A stretch of DNA of 64,000 nt, from NCBI GenBank assembly GCA_003164785.1, contig PLUE01000062.1, positions 124,001 through 188,000 of the forward strand. Reading direction: 5' to 3'. This DNA is from Gammaproteobacteria bacterium (GTDB lineage Bacteria; Pseudomonadota; Gammaproteobacteria; Steroidobacterales; Steroidobacteraceae). Below the pieces are notes generated by a model. That model did not search any database, was not told the DNA's origin, and was given only the letters and a program-made list of their open reading frames with translations. The position numbers were made by a program, and so were the translations under genes. The stretch's first letter is position 1, and each line of letters starts with the position of its first letter. Below are positions 51,679 through 61,148 of this stretch, one piece after another.

Positions 51679-53337
51679 TCATTCGAGCGGAGACCGTACA
51701 TATCGGTAGCGGATGACCAGCGCGATCGACGCGAGCATTTGCACCCAGCCGAACCACTGATAGCGCGGGAACAGCGCAAGACATATCAACCCGGAAAGCC
51801 ACAACACGCCGGCCACGATCACGCTGTCGCGCCGAATGTTGGCGCGACGCATGTCCTCGCGCAGCTTATGATTGCCCCTGTCCTTGACTTGAATCGTCAA
51901 ACGACCTTCCGCGGCCTCGCGTATCGCGATCTGCAGAACCTGCGGAACTTGTTTCAACGCTTCGATGGCATCGGGTAACTGCGTGCGCATGCGGCGCAAA
52001 ATGGTGCGGGGGCTCATTCGCTCACGCATCCAACTGCGCAGTATCGGCTGGGCCGTTTTGAAGATATCGAGTTCCGGATACAACTCCCGGCCCAACCCTT
52101 CGACGTTGACCAAGGTCTTCTGCAGCAGGATCAGTTGCGGTTGAATTGTCATGTCGAAGCGGCGTGCCACCTCGAACAGGCGCAGCAGCACCTGTGCAAA
52201 GGAGATCTCCTTCAGCGGCTTGTTGAAGATGGGCTCGCAAACCGTACGCACGGCGGATTCGAGTTCGTCCACGCGCGTGCCGGCGGGAACCCAGCCTGAT
52301 TCCACGTGGAGTGCGGCAACCCTGCCGTAATCGCGCTCGAAGAAGGCCATGAAATTCCCGGCCAGGTAATGCTGGTCCCGGGGCTGCAATGTCCCGACGA
52401 TGCCGAAATCGACCGCGGCATAGCGCGGATTCGCGGGGTCCTCCACCTGCACGAAGATGTTGCCCGGGTGCATGTCCGCATGAAAGAAATTATGGCGAAA
52501 CACCTGGGTGAAGAAGATCTCGACCCCATTCTCCGCCAGCTTTGCGAAATTCGCGCCCCGCGCACGCAGTTCGTCCATGTGGCTGATGATGATCCCATGG
52601 ATTCGTTCCATGACCATGACGTTGACGCGACAGTAGTCCCAGTAAACCGCGGGTACATACAGCAGGGACGAGCCGGCAAAGTTGCGCTTCAATTGCGCGG
52701 CGTTCGCCGCCTCGCGCATGAGATCGAGTTCGTCCAATATGGTCTTGCGATACTCCTGCACGATCTCGATCGGACGCAGTCGGCGCGCTTCCCTCCAATA
52801 TTGGTCAGCCAGGCCTGCGAGCGTCTCCAGCACCGTCAGGTCCAGATCGATCACGTCGTGCATGCCCGGGCGCAGCACCTTGACCACCACATCCTCGCCG
52901 GTATTCAGGGTGGCCGCATGAACCTGCGCGATCGAGGCGGCCGCCAGCGGTGTCACATCGAAGGCCGCAAAGATGTCGCCGAGCCTGGCGCCGAATGCCG
53001 CCTCGATCGTGGCCACCGCGATGCCGCCGCCGAAAGGAGGTACCCGATCCTGCAGCTTTGCCAGCTCGTCGGCGATGTCGACCGGGATCATGTCGCGGCG
53101 TGTGGACAATGCCTGGCCGAACTTGATGAAGATCGGACCTAGTTCCTCCAGTGCCAGCCTTAGGCGTTCGCCCCGCGTCTCGCCCGCGCTGCGCTGGAAC
53201 CAGGTCCATGGCGACAGGTAGAAAAGAAAACGAAAAGGCCGATACAAATGCGTCGCCCGGATGAAATCATCCAAGCCGTGACGAACCAGGGCACGCTGAA
53301 TCTGCAGCAGACGTGCGGCGACGCGGATCTGCATCAA
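51679..53337 (-). CDS. ubiB: ubiquinone biosynthesis protein UbiB (ADCK/ABC1 kinase-like)
   Basis: 552 residues. The KxGQ motif (GPIFIKFGQALSTRRDMIP), the Ala-rich loop AAASIAQVHAA replacing the kinase Gly-rich loop, the HNFFHADMHPGNIFV and VDFGIVG motifs, and two C-terminal membrane helices (about 500-545) are present. It supports coenzyme Q synthesis at the inner membrane by an ATPase activity. The start overlaps the ubiJ stop (ATGA). Confidence 0.95.
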   Translation of the reverse strand: MMQIRVAARLLQIQRALVRHGLDDFIRATHLYRPFRFLFYLSPWTWFQRSAGETRGERLRLALEELGPIFIKFGQALSTRRDMIPVDIADELAKLQDRVPPFGGGIAVATIEAAFGARLGDIFAAFDVTPLAAASIAQVHAATLNTGEDVVVKVLRPGMHDVIDLDLTVLETLAGLADQYWREARRLRPIEIVQEYRKTILDELDLMREAANAAQLKRNFAGSSLLYVPAVYWDYCRVNVMVMERIHGIIISHMDELRARGANFAKLAENGVEIFFTQVFRHNFFHADMHPGNIFVQVEDPANPRYAAVDFGIVGTLQPRDQHYLAGNFMAFFERDYGRVAALHVESGWVPAGTRVDELESAVRTVCEPIFNKPLKEISFAQVLLRLFEVARRFDMTIQPQLILLQKTLVNVEGLGRELYPELDIFKTAQPILRSWMRERMSPRTILRRMRTQLPDAIEALKQVPQVLQIAIREAAEGRLTIQVKDRGNHKLREDMRRANIRRDSVIVAGVLWLSGLICLALFPRYQWFGWVQMLASIALVIRYRYVRSPLE

Positions 53338-53942
53338 GCCGATCCTTTCAAGCGCTGCTCGAGACGCGCGAGCCGGGCCTCGACCCGATCGGCGGTTTCG
53401 CGCAGCGCATCGACACCGTGTAGAAATTCTTCGAGTTCCGGCTTGTTCACGAGATCCCTGCTCTCTTCCTGCAAATATTCAGCGATGTTTTCGCCCGTCG
53501 TTCGTCGGGCGCTGCGTATCCATGCGAGAGCTTGTCGCGCGAATTGCGACAAGCGGCGAGCGGGAAGGTCGCCCACGATGCGCGAGAGCTCCTCTTCCAG
53601 ATCGGGCCGTGCGAGGGCAAACAGTTGGCGGTAAAGATTGGCGATCTCGGCGTCACCGCGAACCTGTGCGGCGGCAATGTTGGCGCTGCGCGCCCCGCTT
53701 CCGCGCGCAAGTTGAGCCAATGCGAGCGGCGAACCCGTGATGGTTGCATCGGCCGGTTCATCGCCGGCCATCAGCGCAAGCCGGCGGCCGGTGACGCTGG
53801 CGCGGACCGAGATCACCCCGATGTTTACCCGAAGTGCAGTCTGGTTCAGCCGCAGCGCGATGGCGGCAGCCTGGGCGGATGACTCGATGCCGCGATTCAG
53901 CACGGCTTCAATGGCGGCAAGCCATGCGGGCGTGACGGGCAT
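53334..53942 (-). CDS. ubiJ: ubiquinone biosynthesis accessory factor UbiJ
   Basis: 202 residues from an ATG at 53942, 1 nt after the ubiE stop. The N-terminal SCP2 lipid-binding domain (about 1-105; VNIGVISVRASVTGRRLALM, ADATITGSPLALAQLA) is followed by a helical tail ending in a coiled coil (about 165-200). UbiJ holds the Ubi enzyme complex and its lipid intermediates. The ubiE-ubiJ-ubiB order is the standard one. Confidence 0.9.
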   Translation of the reverse strand: MPVTPAWLAAIEAVLNRGIESSAQAAAIALRLNQTALRVNIGVISVRASVTGRRLALMAGDEPADATITGSPLALAQLARGSGARSANIAAAQVRGDAEIANLYRQLFALARPDLEEELSRIVGDLPARRLSQFARQALAWIRSARRTTGENIAEYLQEESRDLVNKPELEEFLHGVDALRETADRVEARLARLEQRLKGSA

Positions 53943-53943
53943 G

Positions 53944-54693
53944 TCAGATTTTGTAGCCGCGGTGCAGGGCAACGATGCCACCGCTCAAATTATGGTATCG
54001 CGCCATGTCGAATCCCGCCGCTCGTACCATCCCGAGCAAGGTCTCCTGGTCGGGGTGCATGCGGATGGATTCTGCCAGGTACCGGTAGCTTGCGGCATCC
54101 TGAGCCACGAGCCGCCCCAGCACGGGCAAAACCTTGAACGAGTACGCGTCGTACAGGGGTTTGATCGGGGCCGCAGGGGTCGAGAATTCGAGCACCAGCA
54201 ACTGGCCGCCGGGTTTCAGCACCCTGTGCATCGAGCGCAGGGCGGCGTCCTTGTCGGTGACATTGCGCAGCCCGAATCCGATGGTCACGCAGTCGAACGA
54301 GTTGTCGTCGAACGGAAGGTGTTCGGCATCGGCCACGAGGCATTCGACGTTGCCGACGAAACCTAGGTCGAGCAGGCGATCGCGACCGACTTCCAGCATG
54401 CTTGGATTGATGTCCGACAGCACCACGCTTCCGGACCTGCCTACCTGTCGCAGCATGCCCAGCGCCAGGTCGCCGCTGCCGCCGGCGACGTCCAAGGCTC
54501 GTTGGCCCGGTTTCAGGCCCGTCAGCGAGAGGGTGAAATGCTTCCAGAGTCGATGCACGCCGAACGACATGAGATCGTTCATGACGTCGTACTTGCCGGC
54601 GACCGACGCAAAAACCGATCGGACTCGTTTTGCCTTCTCGTCCCAGGCGACTTTTTCGAAGCCGAAATCGACCGTGCGGTTGGAGTTGCTCAT
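53944..54693 (-). CDS. ubiE: ubiquinone/menaquinone C-methyltransferase
   Basis: 249 residues from an ATG at 54693 (GAGGAGC upstream). Signatures: [23 protein letters not shown]-type N-terminus (here RVRSVF), SAM motif [39 protein letters not shown] and LEFSTP. It methylates the quinone ring with S-adenosylmethionine. First gene of the ubi operon. Confidence 0.96.
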   Translation of the reverse strand: MSNSNRTVDFGFEKVAWDEKAKRVRSVFASVAGKYDVMNDLMSFGVHRLWKHFTLSLTGLKPGQRALDVAGGSGDLALGMLRQVGRSGSVVLSDINPSMLEVGRDRLLDLGFVGNVECLVADAEHLPFDDNSFDCVTIGFGLRNVTDKDAALRSMHRVLKPGGQLLVLEFSTPAAPIKPLYDAYSFKVLPVLGRLVAQDAASYRYLAESIRMHPDQETLLGMVRAAGFDMARYHNLSGGIVALHRGYKI

Positions 54694-54747
54694 GGTGCTC
54701 CTCAAGAGGGAATGCGGCATTGTAGCCGACTGGGAGCGACGGGGGTC

Positions 54748-55110
54748 TTATCCGCCGGCTGCCGCCGCGGCGGCGCACCGCTCGAGATAGCGCGACCAGT
54801 TGACCTGATGATTGCGGCCCAGGTCATGCAGCAGGCTCCACGAATACAGGCCGGTATTATGCCCATCGTCGAAAATCAATCGAAGCGCGTAGTTGCCGAT
54901 CGGCTCCACGCCGGTGATGCCGATGTTCTCCTTGCCGAGCTGCAAGGTGCCTTCTCCCGCGCCATGGCCCTTCACTTCCGCGGAAGGCGAGAACACGCGC
55001 AGGTACTCAAACGGCAGTTCGAAATGCGAACCGTCCTCGAAATGCACCTCGAGGAGCCGCGATTCGGTGCGAATTTTGATGTCGAGGGGCTGGGGCGTTC
55101 GTTGTGGCAT
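54748..55110 (-). CDS. DUF971 family protein
   Basis: 120 residues. Conserved LDIKIRTESRLLEVHFEDG, LPFEYLRVFSPSAEVKGHG and DDGHNTGLYSWSLLHDLGRN are the DUF971 fold (also the N-terminal module of gamma-butyrobetaine hydroxylase). It ends in an Ala/Gly tail. Location 3 nt after hslU is a frequent gammaproteobacterial arrangement. Function unknown; suggested Fe-S or metal binding in some members is not supported here, as only one Cys is present. Confidence 0.85.
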   Translation of the reverse strand: MPQRTPQPLDIKIRTESRLLEVHFEDGSHFELPFEYLRVFSPSAEVKGHGAGEGTLQLGKENIGITGVEPIGNYALRLIFDDGHNTGLYSWSLLHDLGRNHQVNWSRYLERCAAAAAAGG

Positions 55111-55113
55111 GCA

Positions 55114-56442
55114 CTACAGGATATACCGTGAGAGATCCTGGTCGCGCACCAATTCCCCGAGGTTCCCTTCCACGTATTCCCGGTCCACGACGACGCGGGT
55201 GCCGTTGCGATCCGCCGCGTCGAAAGAGACCGACTCCAGCAGCCGTTCCATCACCGTGTGCAGGCGACGCGCTCCGATGTTTTCGGTGCGTTCGTTGACC
55301 TCGAATGCGACTTCGGCCAGCCGCTGCACGCCGGACGATTCGAACTCGAGATCGACACCTTCGGTGGCGAGCAGCGCCGTGTATTGCCGGCACAGCGACG
55401 CATCGGGTTCCGTCAGAATTCGCACGAAATCTTGCACCACCAATGGCTCGAGCTCGACGCGAATGGGCAGGCGCCCCTGCAACTCCGGAATCAGGTCGGA
55501 GGGTTTGGACATGTGAAAAGCGCCGGAAGCGATGAACAGCACATGGTCGGTCTTTACCGTGCCGTATTTGGTGTTGACCGTGCACCCTTCCACCAACGGC
55601 AGCAGGTCGCGCTGCACCCCCTCACGCGACACATCGGCTCCCGAGGTCTCCTGGCGACGTGCGATCTTGTCGATCTCGTCGATGAAGACGATGCCGTTCT
55701 GTTCCGCATTCTCGACCGCCCGGGCTTTGAGTTCCTCCTCGTTGATCATCTTGCCAGCTTCCTCATCCACCAGGAGCTTCAGGGCCTCCTTGATCTTGAG
55801 TTTGCGCGGCTTGCTGCGCCCGGATCCCAAATTCTGGAACATGCCCTGCAGCTGTTGGGTCATCTCCTCCATGCCGGGAGGCGCCATGATCTCGACACCC
55901 ATCGGCGTCGCGCGCACTTCGATCTCGATCTCGCGATCATCGAGCTCGCCTTCACGCAGCATTTTTCTGAATCGCTGGCGCGTATCGTTGTCCCGCTGCG
56001 GACCGTCGCCCGTGAATCCCGCTTGAGCTCGCGGCAACAGCGCATCCAATACGCGATCCTCGGCGCCATCGGCGGCCCGGGGGCGGACCTTGGACATCTC
56101 CTCTTCTCGCGTCATTTTCACGGAGATCTCGACCAAATCGCGGACAATCGAGTCAACTTCGCGACCGACATAGCCGACTTCAGTAAACTTCGTGGCCTCG
56201 ACCTTGATGAAGGGAGCCTTGGCGAGTCGGGCCAGACGGCGCGCAATCTCGGTCTTTCCCACCCCGGTCGGTCCGATCATCAGGATGTTCTTGGGGGTGA
56301 TTTCGGGGCGCAGACTTTCCGCGACGTGCTGTCGCCGCCAGCGATTGCGCAGCGCGATCGCGACGGCGCGCTTCGCCGCCTTCTGGCCGACGATGTGCTT
56401 GTCCAATTCCTCGACGATTTCACGCGGCGTCATCTGCGACAT
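55114..56442 (-). CDS. hslU: ATP-dependent protease ATPase subunit HslU
   Basis: 442 residues from an ATG at 56442 with GAGGAG 10 nt upstream. N-terminal [27 protein letters not shown], Walker [16 protein letters not shown], the pore loop in [12 protein letters not shown], Walker [12 protein letters not shown], sensor regions and the C-terminal tail ending RYIL that docks into HslV are all present. It unfolds substrates for HslV. Starts 5 nt after hslV. Confidence 0.98.
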   Translation of the reverse strand: MSQMTPREIVEELDKHIVGQKAAKRAVAIALRNRWRRQHVAESLRPEITPKNILMIGPTGVGKTEIARRLARLAKAPFIKVEATKFTEVGYVGREVDSIVRDLVEISVKMTREEEMSKVRPRAADGAEDRVLDALLPRAQAGFTGDGPQRDNDTRQRFRKMLREGELDDREIEIEVRATPMGVEIMAPPGMEEMTQQLQGMFQNLGSGRSKPRKLKIKEALKLLVDEEAGKMINEEELKARAVENAEQNGIVFIDEIDKIARRQETSGADVSREGVQRDLLPLVEGCTVNTKYGTVKTDHVLFIASGAFHMSKPSDLIPELQGRLPIRVELEPLVVQDFVRILTEPDASLCRQYTALLATEGVDLEFESSGVQRLAEVAFEVNERTENIGARRLHTVMERLLESVSFDAADRNGTRVVVDREYVEGNLGELVRDQDLSRYIL

Positions 56443-56447
56443 GGCCG

Positions 56448-56993
56448 TCAAAGCTCCTCAATCGTCAGATTGCGATTGGTGTAGATGCAGATATCTGCGG
56501 CGATGTTGAGTGACCTCTCGACGATCTCGCGAGCGCCCAATTCGGTGGCCTGCATCAAGGCCAGCGCTGCGGCCTGCGCGTAGCTGCCCCCGGAGCCGAT
56601 GGCAATGAGATCGTGCTCGGGTTCGATCACGTCGCCGGTGCCGGATATGACATAGGAGCTTTGCGCGTCCGCAACGATCAGCAACGCCTCGAGGCGCCGC
56701 AGACTGCGATCCGTGCGCCAGTCCTTCGCGAGTTCGATGGCCGCACGCGTCAAATTGCCGAATTTCTCGAGCTTGCCTTCGAACCGCTCGAACAACGTGA
56801 ACGCATCCGCCGTGCCGCCGGCGAAGCCGGCCAAGACTTTGCCGCCGTACAGTCTGCGGACTTTCCGGGCGTTGCCCTTCATCACGCTCTGGCCCAGCGT
56901 CACTTGACCATCGCCGCCGACCGCTACTTGACCGTTGCGCCGTACGGCAAGGATGGTCGTCCCATAGATACGATCTGGATCATGATTCGTCAC
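56448..56993 (-). CDS. hslV: ATP-dependent protease proteolytic subunit HslV
   Basis: 181 residues from a GTG at 56993. A short propeptide ([11 protein letters not shown]) precedes the catalytic Thr12 of [23 protein letters not shown]; processing after Gly11 would expose it. E. coli HslV has only the initiator Met there. Other hallmarks: [36 protein letters not shown]. It forms the double hexameric peptidase of HslUV. Confidence 0.97.
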   Translation of the reverse strand: MTNHDPDRIYGTTILAVRRNGQVAVGGDGQVTLGQSVMKGNARKVRRLYGGKVLAGFAGGTADAFTLFERFEGKLEKFGNLTRAAIELAKDWRTDRSLRRLEALLIVADAQSSYVISGTGDVIEPEHDLIAIGSGGSYAQAAALALMQATELGAREIVERSLNIAADICIYTNRNLTIEEL

Positions 56994-57035
56994 GCTGATG
57001 TCATGGGGCCGAAGGCGGCCCTTTCAAGCGCGACG

Positions 57036-57935
57036 TCACCGCCGCCGGGCGCGCGGATGAGCCGCGTCGTAGACCTTGGCCAGATGCTGAAAATCCAGAT
57101 GTGTATAGATCTGGGTCGTGCTGATGTCGGCGTGTCCCAGGAGTTCCTGGACGCCGCGCAGATCGGTGCTCGATTCCAGCAAGTGGCTCGCGAACGAGTG
57201 ACGGAACATGTGGGGGTGCACGTGCACGCCTAGTCCCTGTCGGCGTGCCCAGGTATCGACCCGCAGTTGGACGGCGCGCGGCGTGAGTCGACGGCCGCTG
57301 CGACCGATGAAAATGGCTGCGTCGTCGACCCGGGCGAGCGCGGCGCGCTCGGCCAGCCATCGCTGCAACGCAGTCACGGCGAAACGCCCGATGGGCAGTA
57401 TTCGTGTCTTGCTGCCCTTGCCGTCGACACGCACCGTGCGATCGAGGAGGTCGATCGCGCCGAGGTCCAAGCCCACGAGTTCGCTCAGTCGCAATCCGGA
57501 CGAGTAGAACAGCTCCATGATGGCCTTGTCCCGCATCGACAGGGTGTCGTCGACGCGGAACTCGAGAAACCGCCCCATCTGGTCGGCATCCAAGGTAGTC
57601 GGCAGGCGCTTCTTGGTTTTGGGCGCGCGCACCTCCTGTGCGGCATTCGTTCTCACGCATCCCTCACGGATCAGGAATTCGCAAAAGGTCCGAACCGCGG
57701 AGAGACGCCGCTGAATGCTGCGGGGAGCCAGCCCGCCGGCATGCTCCGCGGCTGCGAAGGAGCGGACTTCCGCGTTGCCGAGGGCAGTCCAGGCCGGAAT
57801 CGCGCGGCGTTCGCAGAACCCCAGCAGGGAGGCCAAGTCGCTTCGGTACGCCCCTGCCGTGTGGGCGCTCATTCTGCGCTCGTGCGTCAGATGACGCACA
57901 AAGCGCTCGATCCAGTCACGCTGCCCGGCGTCCAC
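57036..57935 (-). CDS. xerC: tyrosine recombinase XerC
   Basis: 299 residues. N-terminal core-binding SAM-like domain (about 1-95) and catalytic domain with the Arg in YSSGLRLSELVGL, Lys in DGKGSKTRILP, His-x-x-Arg in HPHMFRHSFASHLL, His in LLGHADISTTQIYTH and nucleophile Tyr in the same motif. It resolves chromosome dimers at dif with XerD and FtsK. The dapF-DUF484-xerC order is conserved in gammaproteobacteria, supporting XerC over XerD. Confidence 0.94.
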   Translation of the reverse strand: MDAGQRDWIERFVRHLTHERRMSAHTAGAYRSDLASLLGFCERRAIPAWTALGNAEVRSFAAAEHAGGLAPRSIQRRLSAVRTFCEFLIREGCVRTNAAQEVRAPKTKKRLPTTLDADQMGRFLEFRVDDTLSMRDKAIMELFYSSGLRLSELVGLDLGAIDLLDRTVRVDGKGSKTRILPIGRFAVTALQRWLAERAALARVDDAAIFIGRSGRRLTPRAVQLRVDTWARRQGLGVHVHPHMFRHSFASHLLESSTDLRGVQELLGHADISTTQIYTHLDFQHLAKVYDAAHPRARRR

Positions 57936-57944
57936 CGATGCCGA

Positions 57945-58652
57945 TCAGCGAACCAGGGCGTAGGTGACGAGTTCGCCGATGCGCGACAGAAACTCGGTGC
58001 TCATGCCTGGATGAAAACGATCCGCATCGCTGGCGCCAATGGCCAGGATCCCCAACGCGCCTTTGGGCCCCAGCGGTGTCAGCGCCACGGAGCCGATCTC
58101 GATCGAGTCCTTGCCGAACAGATAATCGCGTTGCACGTCCCGGATTTGTCCGCAGCGCGGCTTTCCCGCGCTCAGCAGCGAATCGAACATCTTGATGTCG
58201 TTGCTGCCGAGATCGTCGGTTCGCAGAAACCGACCGGCGTCGGCGGTCAGGGGGCGGGCGTCCTCCAAGAACAAGACCAACACCGAGTGCATGGCCTCAA
58301 AGTCCTCGCGCAACGAGGTCTCAACGGCATTGATGGTCTCGAGGAGACTGTGTGCGCGGATCAAACGCTGGCTCAAGCGGTGAATGCGATCGGCAAGCGT
58401 GTCGTTGGCCCTGGCCACGTCCACCAGTTCCTTCAGCTTGCGCTCGAGAGTCTGATTGCGTTCCCGCAAAACCTCGACCTGCCGCTCCACCAAGCTCACC
58501 GTGGCCCCGGCGTCGCGCAGGTGCGGAAGCCGCAGTTTCGTGAGCAACGGACCGTTGCGTTCGAAGAAATCCGGATACGTCTGCAAATACTCGCCAACGT
58601 TTGCGTCGTTGAGTTCGGTTGGGTTGATACCGCGTGCCTGACTTGTTGTCAT
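57945..58652 (-). CDS. DUF484 (YigA-like) GAF-fold protein
   Basis: 235 residues. N-terminal VGEYLQTYPDFFERNGPLLTKLRLPH, a coiled coil (about 50-90) and a GAF-like domain (about 90-230; EIGSVALTPLGPKGALGILAIGA). It sits between dapF and xerC as in E. coli (yigA). Function not established. Confidence 0.88.
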   Translation of the reverse strand: MTTSQARGINPTELNDANVGEYLQTYPDFFERNGPLLTKLRLPHLRDAGATVSLVERQVEVLRERNQTLERKLKELVDVARANDTLADRIHRLSQRLIRAHSLLETINAVETSLREDFEAMHSVLVLFLEDARPLTADAGRFLRTDDLGSNDIKMFDSLLSAGKPRCGQIRDVQRDYLFGKDSIEIGSVALTPLGPKGALGILAIGASDADRFHPGMSTEFLSRIGELVTYALVR

Positions 58653-58670
58653 TGAGAACTCCCTACGCCG

Positions 58671-59507
58671 TTAAATGTCGATAGAGCCGGTGAAAACCGT
58701 TTTTGCCGGACCCGTCAGCCACAGGTGCTGTCCTTTCCCCGACCACGAGACGCTCGCCGTCCCGCCCGGCAATTCCACTCTGACCTCTGAATCCAATAAT
58801 CCCCACAGCCGGCCGACGGCGACCGCGGCACAGGCTCCCGTGCCGCATGCCAACGTCTCTCCCGCACCACGCTCGTATACGCGCAGTCGGATATGACCGC
58901 GATCGACGACTTCCATGAAACCCACGTTGACCCGCTTGGGGAAGAGCGGATGCCGCTCGATGGTAGGCCCAAAGTGGTCGACCGGGGCGTTCTTGACATC
59001 CGGTACGCGCAACACCGCGTGCGGATTGCCCATCGACACCGCCCCGAATTCGACCGCCATTCCGTCCACGTCCAGATGGTATGCCGGCAGCTCCGTGGGA
59101 GCCTCGAGGGGCAGCGAGCGAGGATCGAACTGGGGTATTCCCATGTCGACGGATACGAGCCCGTCGTCCCGCACGTGGGCTTGAACCATGCCGCCGGCGC
59201 TTTCCAGCGTGAGATCCCGTCCTAATTCGGGCTGTCGGGAGAACATCAAGGCAGCGATGCACCGTGCGCCATTGCCGCATTGCTCGACTTCGCCGCCATC
59301 GGAATTGTAGACGCGATAGAACGCGCGACTGCGCGAATCAAGCGGCGCCTCGAGCACCAAGGCTTGATCGAAACCGATGCCGGTATGCCGGTCCGCGAGA
59401 GCACGAAGCTGGTCCGTGTCGAGACGATCATCCGCGGTTGCAGCAGGGGCATCGAATACCAGGAAGTCGTTGCCAAGGCCCTGCATCTTCAAAAACTCGA
59501 TGCGCAT
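58671..59507 (-). CDS. dapF: diaminopimelate epimerase
   Basis: 278 residues. Catalytic cysteines in QCGNGARC and in LACGTGACAAVAVG; the N-terminus is MRIEFLKMQGLGNDFLVFD; PHAVLRVPDV is also typical. It interconverts LL- and meso-diaminopimelate for lysine and peptidoglycan. First gene of the dapF-DUF484-xerC set. Confidence 0.97.
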   Translation of the reverse strand: MRIEFLKMQGLGNDFLVFDAPAATADDRLDTDQLRALADRHTGIGFDQALVLEAPLDSRSRAFYRVYNSDGGEVEQCGNGARCIAALMFSRQPELGRDLTLESAGGMVQAHVRDDGLVSVDMGIPQFDPRSLPLEAPTELPAYHLDVDGMAVEFGAVSMGNPHAVLRVPDVKNAPVDHFGPTIERHPLFPKRVNVGFMEVVDRGHIRLRVYERGAGETLACGTGACAAVAVGRLWGLLDSEVRVELPGGTASVSWSGKGQHLWLTGPAKTVFTGSIDI

Positions 59508-59612
59508 GGGTGCAGCATATCATTACCGTGCTGCCCGTTCATTTCGGATCAGGGGGTTGCACATCATCCGGGCGAGTTTTACCTTATTCCGAACAACAAG
59601 AGCTGGGTGAAT

Positions 59613-60254
59613 ATGCGCCACGTAATGGTACTGAACGCCAAGGGTGGATGTGGTAAGAGCACATTGGCGACCAATATCGCGGTGTTTTTCGCCAGATCCG
59701 GTCGCCAAGTCGCGATCGCGGATTACGACCCGCAACGATCGAGTCTCGACTGGCTGGCGCAGCGTCCGGCTGATCTGCCGGCGATCAGCGGAGTGCCGGC
59801 CTTCGAGGAAGGATTGCGGAACGTCGCGCGCTCCACGGACGTATTGGTCATCGACGCGCCGGCGCGGGTGTATGGTACGGAACTCAACGAGTTGGTGCGG
59901 CGTGCCGAGACCATCATCGTTCCGGTGCTTCCCTCCAGCATCGACATCAAAGCGTGTGCGCATTTCATGACCGAGCTTCAGGAAATCGGGAAAGTCTCGC
60001 GCAAGCAGGCGCGTCTGGCTTTGGTCGCGAATCGAGTCCGGGAAAACACCCGAATCTACGAAGAACTGGATCAGTATTTGTCGAAGTTGAAGGTGCCCTA
60101 TCTGGGCAGTTTGCGGGAAGCGCAAAACTACGTGCGGGCCTACGCGCGAGGCATGGGCGTGCTCGAACTGCCCGAATACCTGGCCTCTCCCGACTGGAAG
60201 CAGTGGGAGGCCATCGGCGAATGGCTCGACAGCAAGCGCAGCCAGCCCGCTTGA
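59613..60254 (+). CDS. orphan ParA/MinD-like ATPase
   Basis: 213 residues from an ATG at 59613 (the longer upstream frame overlaps dapF and lacks motifs). Deviant Walker A NAKGGCGKSTLATN (both signature Lys), DYDPQRSSLDWL, Walker B VLVIDAPA and ValANRV-type segment (LALVANRVRENTRI). No ParB-like gene or parS-like repeat is adjacent. Single ParA proteins like this position protein complexes or polar machinery. Divergent from dapF with a 105-bp gap; role unassigned. Confidence 0.85.
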   Translation: MRHVMVLNAKGGCGKSTLATNIAVFFARSGRQVAIADYDPQRSSLDWLAQRPADLPAISGVPAFEEGLRNVARSTDVLVIDAPARVYGTELNELVRRAETIIVPVLPSSIDIKACAHFMTELQEIGKVSRKQARLALVANRVRENTRIYEELDQYLSKLKVPYLGSLREAQNYVRAYARGMGVLELPEYLASPDWKQWEAIGEWLDSKRSQPA

Positions 60255-60261
60255 GGGGCGT

Positions 60262-61122
60262 TCAGAGACTGGCGCGAATGCCCGCGTCCAGGTCTCGATA
60301 CGCGAGTCCTACGTCGAGCTCATTCAACATGCGGTGATTGTCGACGCGCCGTGATTCACTCAAGAACGACCATGACGTCGCGTTGAAGGTCTTTTCGGCC
60401 TCAGCCCGACTGATCAGCGGTGGTGGCGGCAGGTCCACGATGCGTGCGACGCGTTGCAGGTACGAGGTGAGGCTGTCGTCGCTGCCATCGGTGACGTTGT
60501 AAATGCGGCCGTCGGCGCGCGCCGCGTGGCCGGCGGCGACGCAGGCCGTCACCAAATCGTCCACGTGGATTCTGTTGCCGGGCGTCGCTTCCCCGGGGTC
60601 GATGGCGGGATCACGGCGGCGCAGCCGTTCGAGCGGCAGGCGGCCGGGGCCGTAAATTCCCGGAATGCGCAGGATGCACCACGAAACCGCGTGGGAATCT
60701 GCCCACGCGCGGACGGCATTTTCCGCCGCCAACCGCCGGACCGCCCGACCTGAACGAGGCAGCGGAAGGCTTTCCTCATCCACGGTCGCGCCTGCGCAAT
60801 CTCCGTAAACGCCTGTCGTGCTTAGATATATCAACCGCCGCGGCGCACCGACGATATGCTCGAGGAGGCGTTCGAGCCGGGCGTCGTGACGGCCGTCGGG
60901 GGCCGGGGGCACGCTGTAATAAACCAACTGGCCGTCGAAATCGATCGGTGCGGGCAGCGGCACATCGAGGTTCAACTGCCTCGCGTCCGCGCCGACGGCA
61001 GTGACCTGCCGCAGGCTTTCGATCCGGGTCGCGAAGCCGCGGACCATCTGCTTCGAATTGAGCCAGCGTTCGGCAAGCCGTGACCCAGTGTAGCCACAAC
61101 CGACAATCGAGACCGAGTGCAT
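60262..61122 (-). CDS. NAD(P)-dependent epimerase/SDR-like protein
   Basis: 286 residues. N-terminal Rossmann motif SIVGCGYTGSRLAERWL, a YLSTTGVYGDCAGATVDE active-site stretch (Ser-Thr and Tyr; the usual YxxxK is not evident, with SGRAVRRLAAEN in that place), and GNRIHVDDLVTA. It resembles YeeZ-type extended SDR proteins, which lack clear catalytic assignments. Substrate unknown. Convergent with the ParA-like gene. Confidence 0.8.
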   Translation of the reverse strand: MHSVSIVGCGYTGSRLAERWLNSKQMVRGFATRIESLRQVTAVGADARQLNLDVPLPAPIDFDGQLVYYSVPPAPDGRHDARLERLLEHIVGAPRRLIYLSTTGVYGDCAGATVDEESLPLPRSGRAVRRLAAENAVRAWADSHAVSWCILRIPGIYGPGRLPLERLRRRDPAIDPGEATPGNRIHVDDLVTACVAAGHAARADGRIYNVTDGSDDSLTSYLQRVARIVDLPPPPLISRAEAEKTFNATSWSFLSESRRVDNHRMLNELDVGLAYRDLDAGIRASL

Positions 61123-61148
61123 ACTAGGGTGCTCAATGAGGAATTCGA

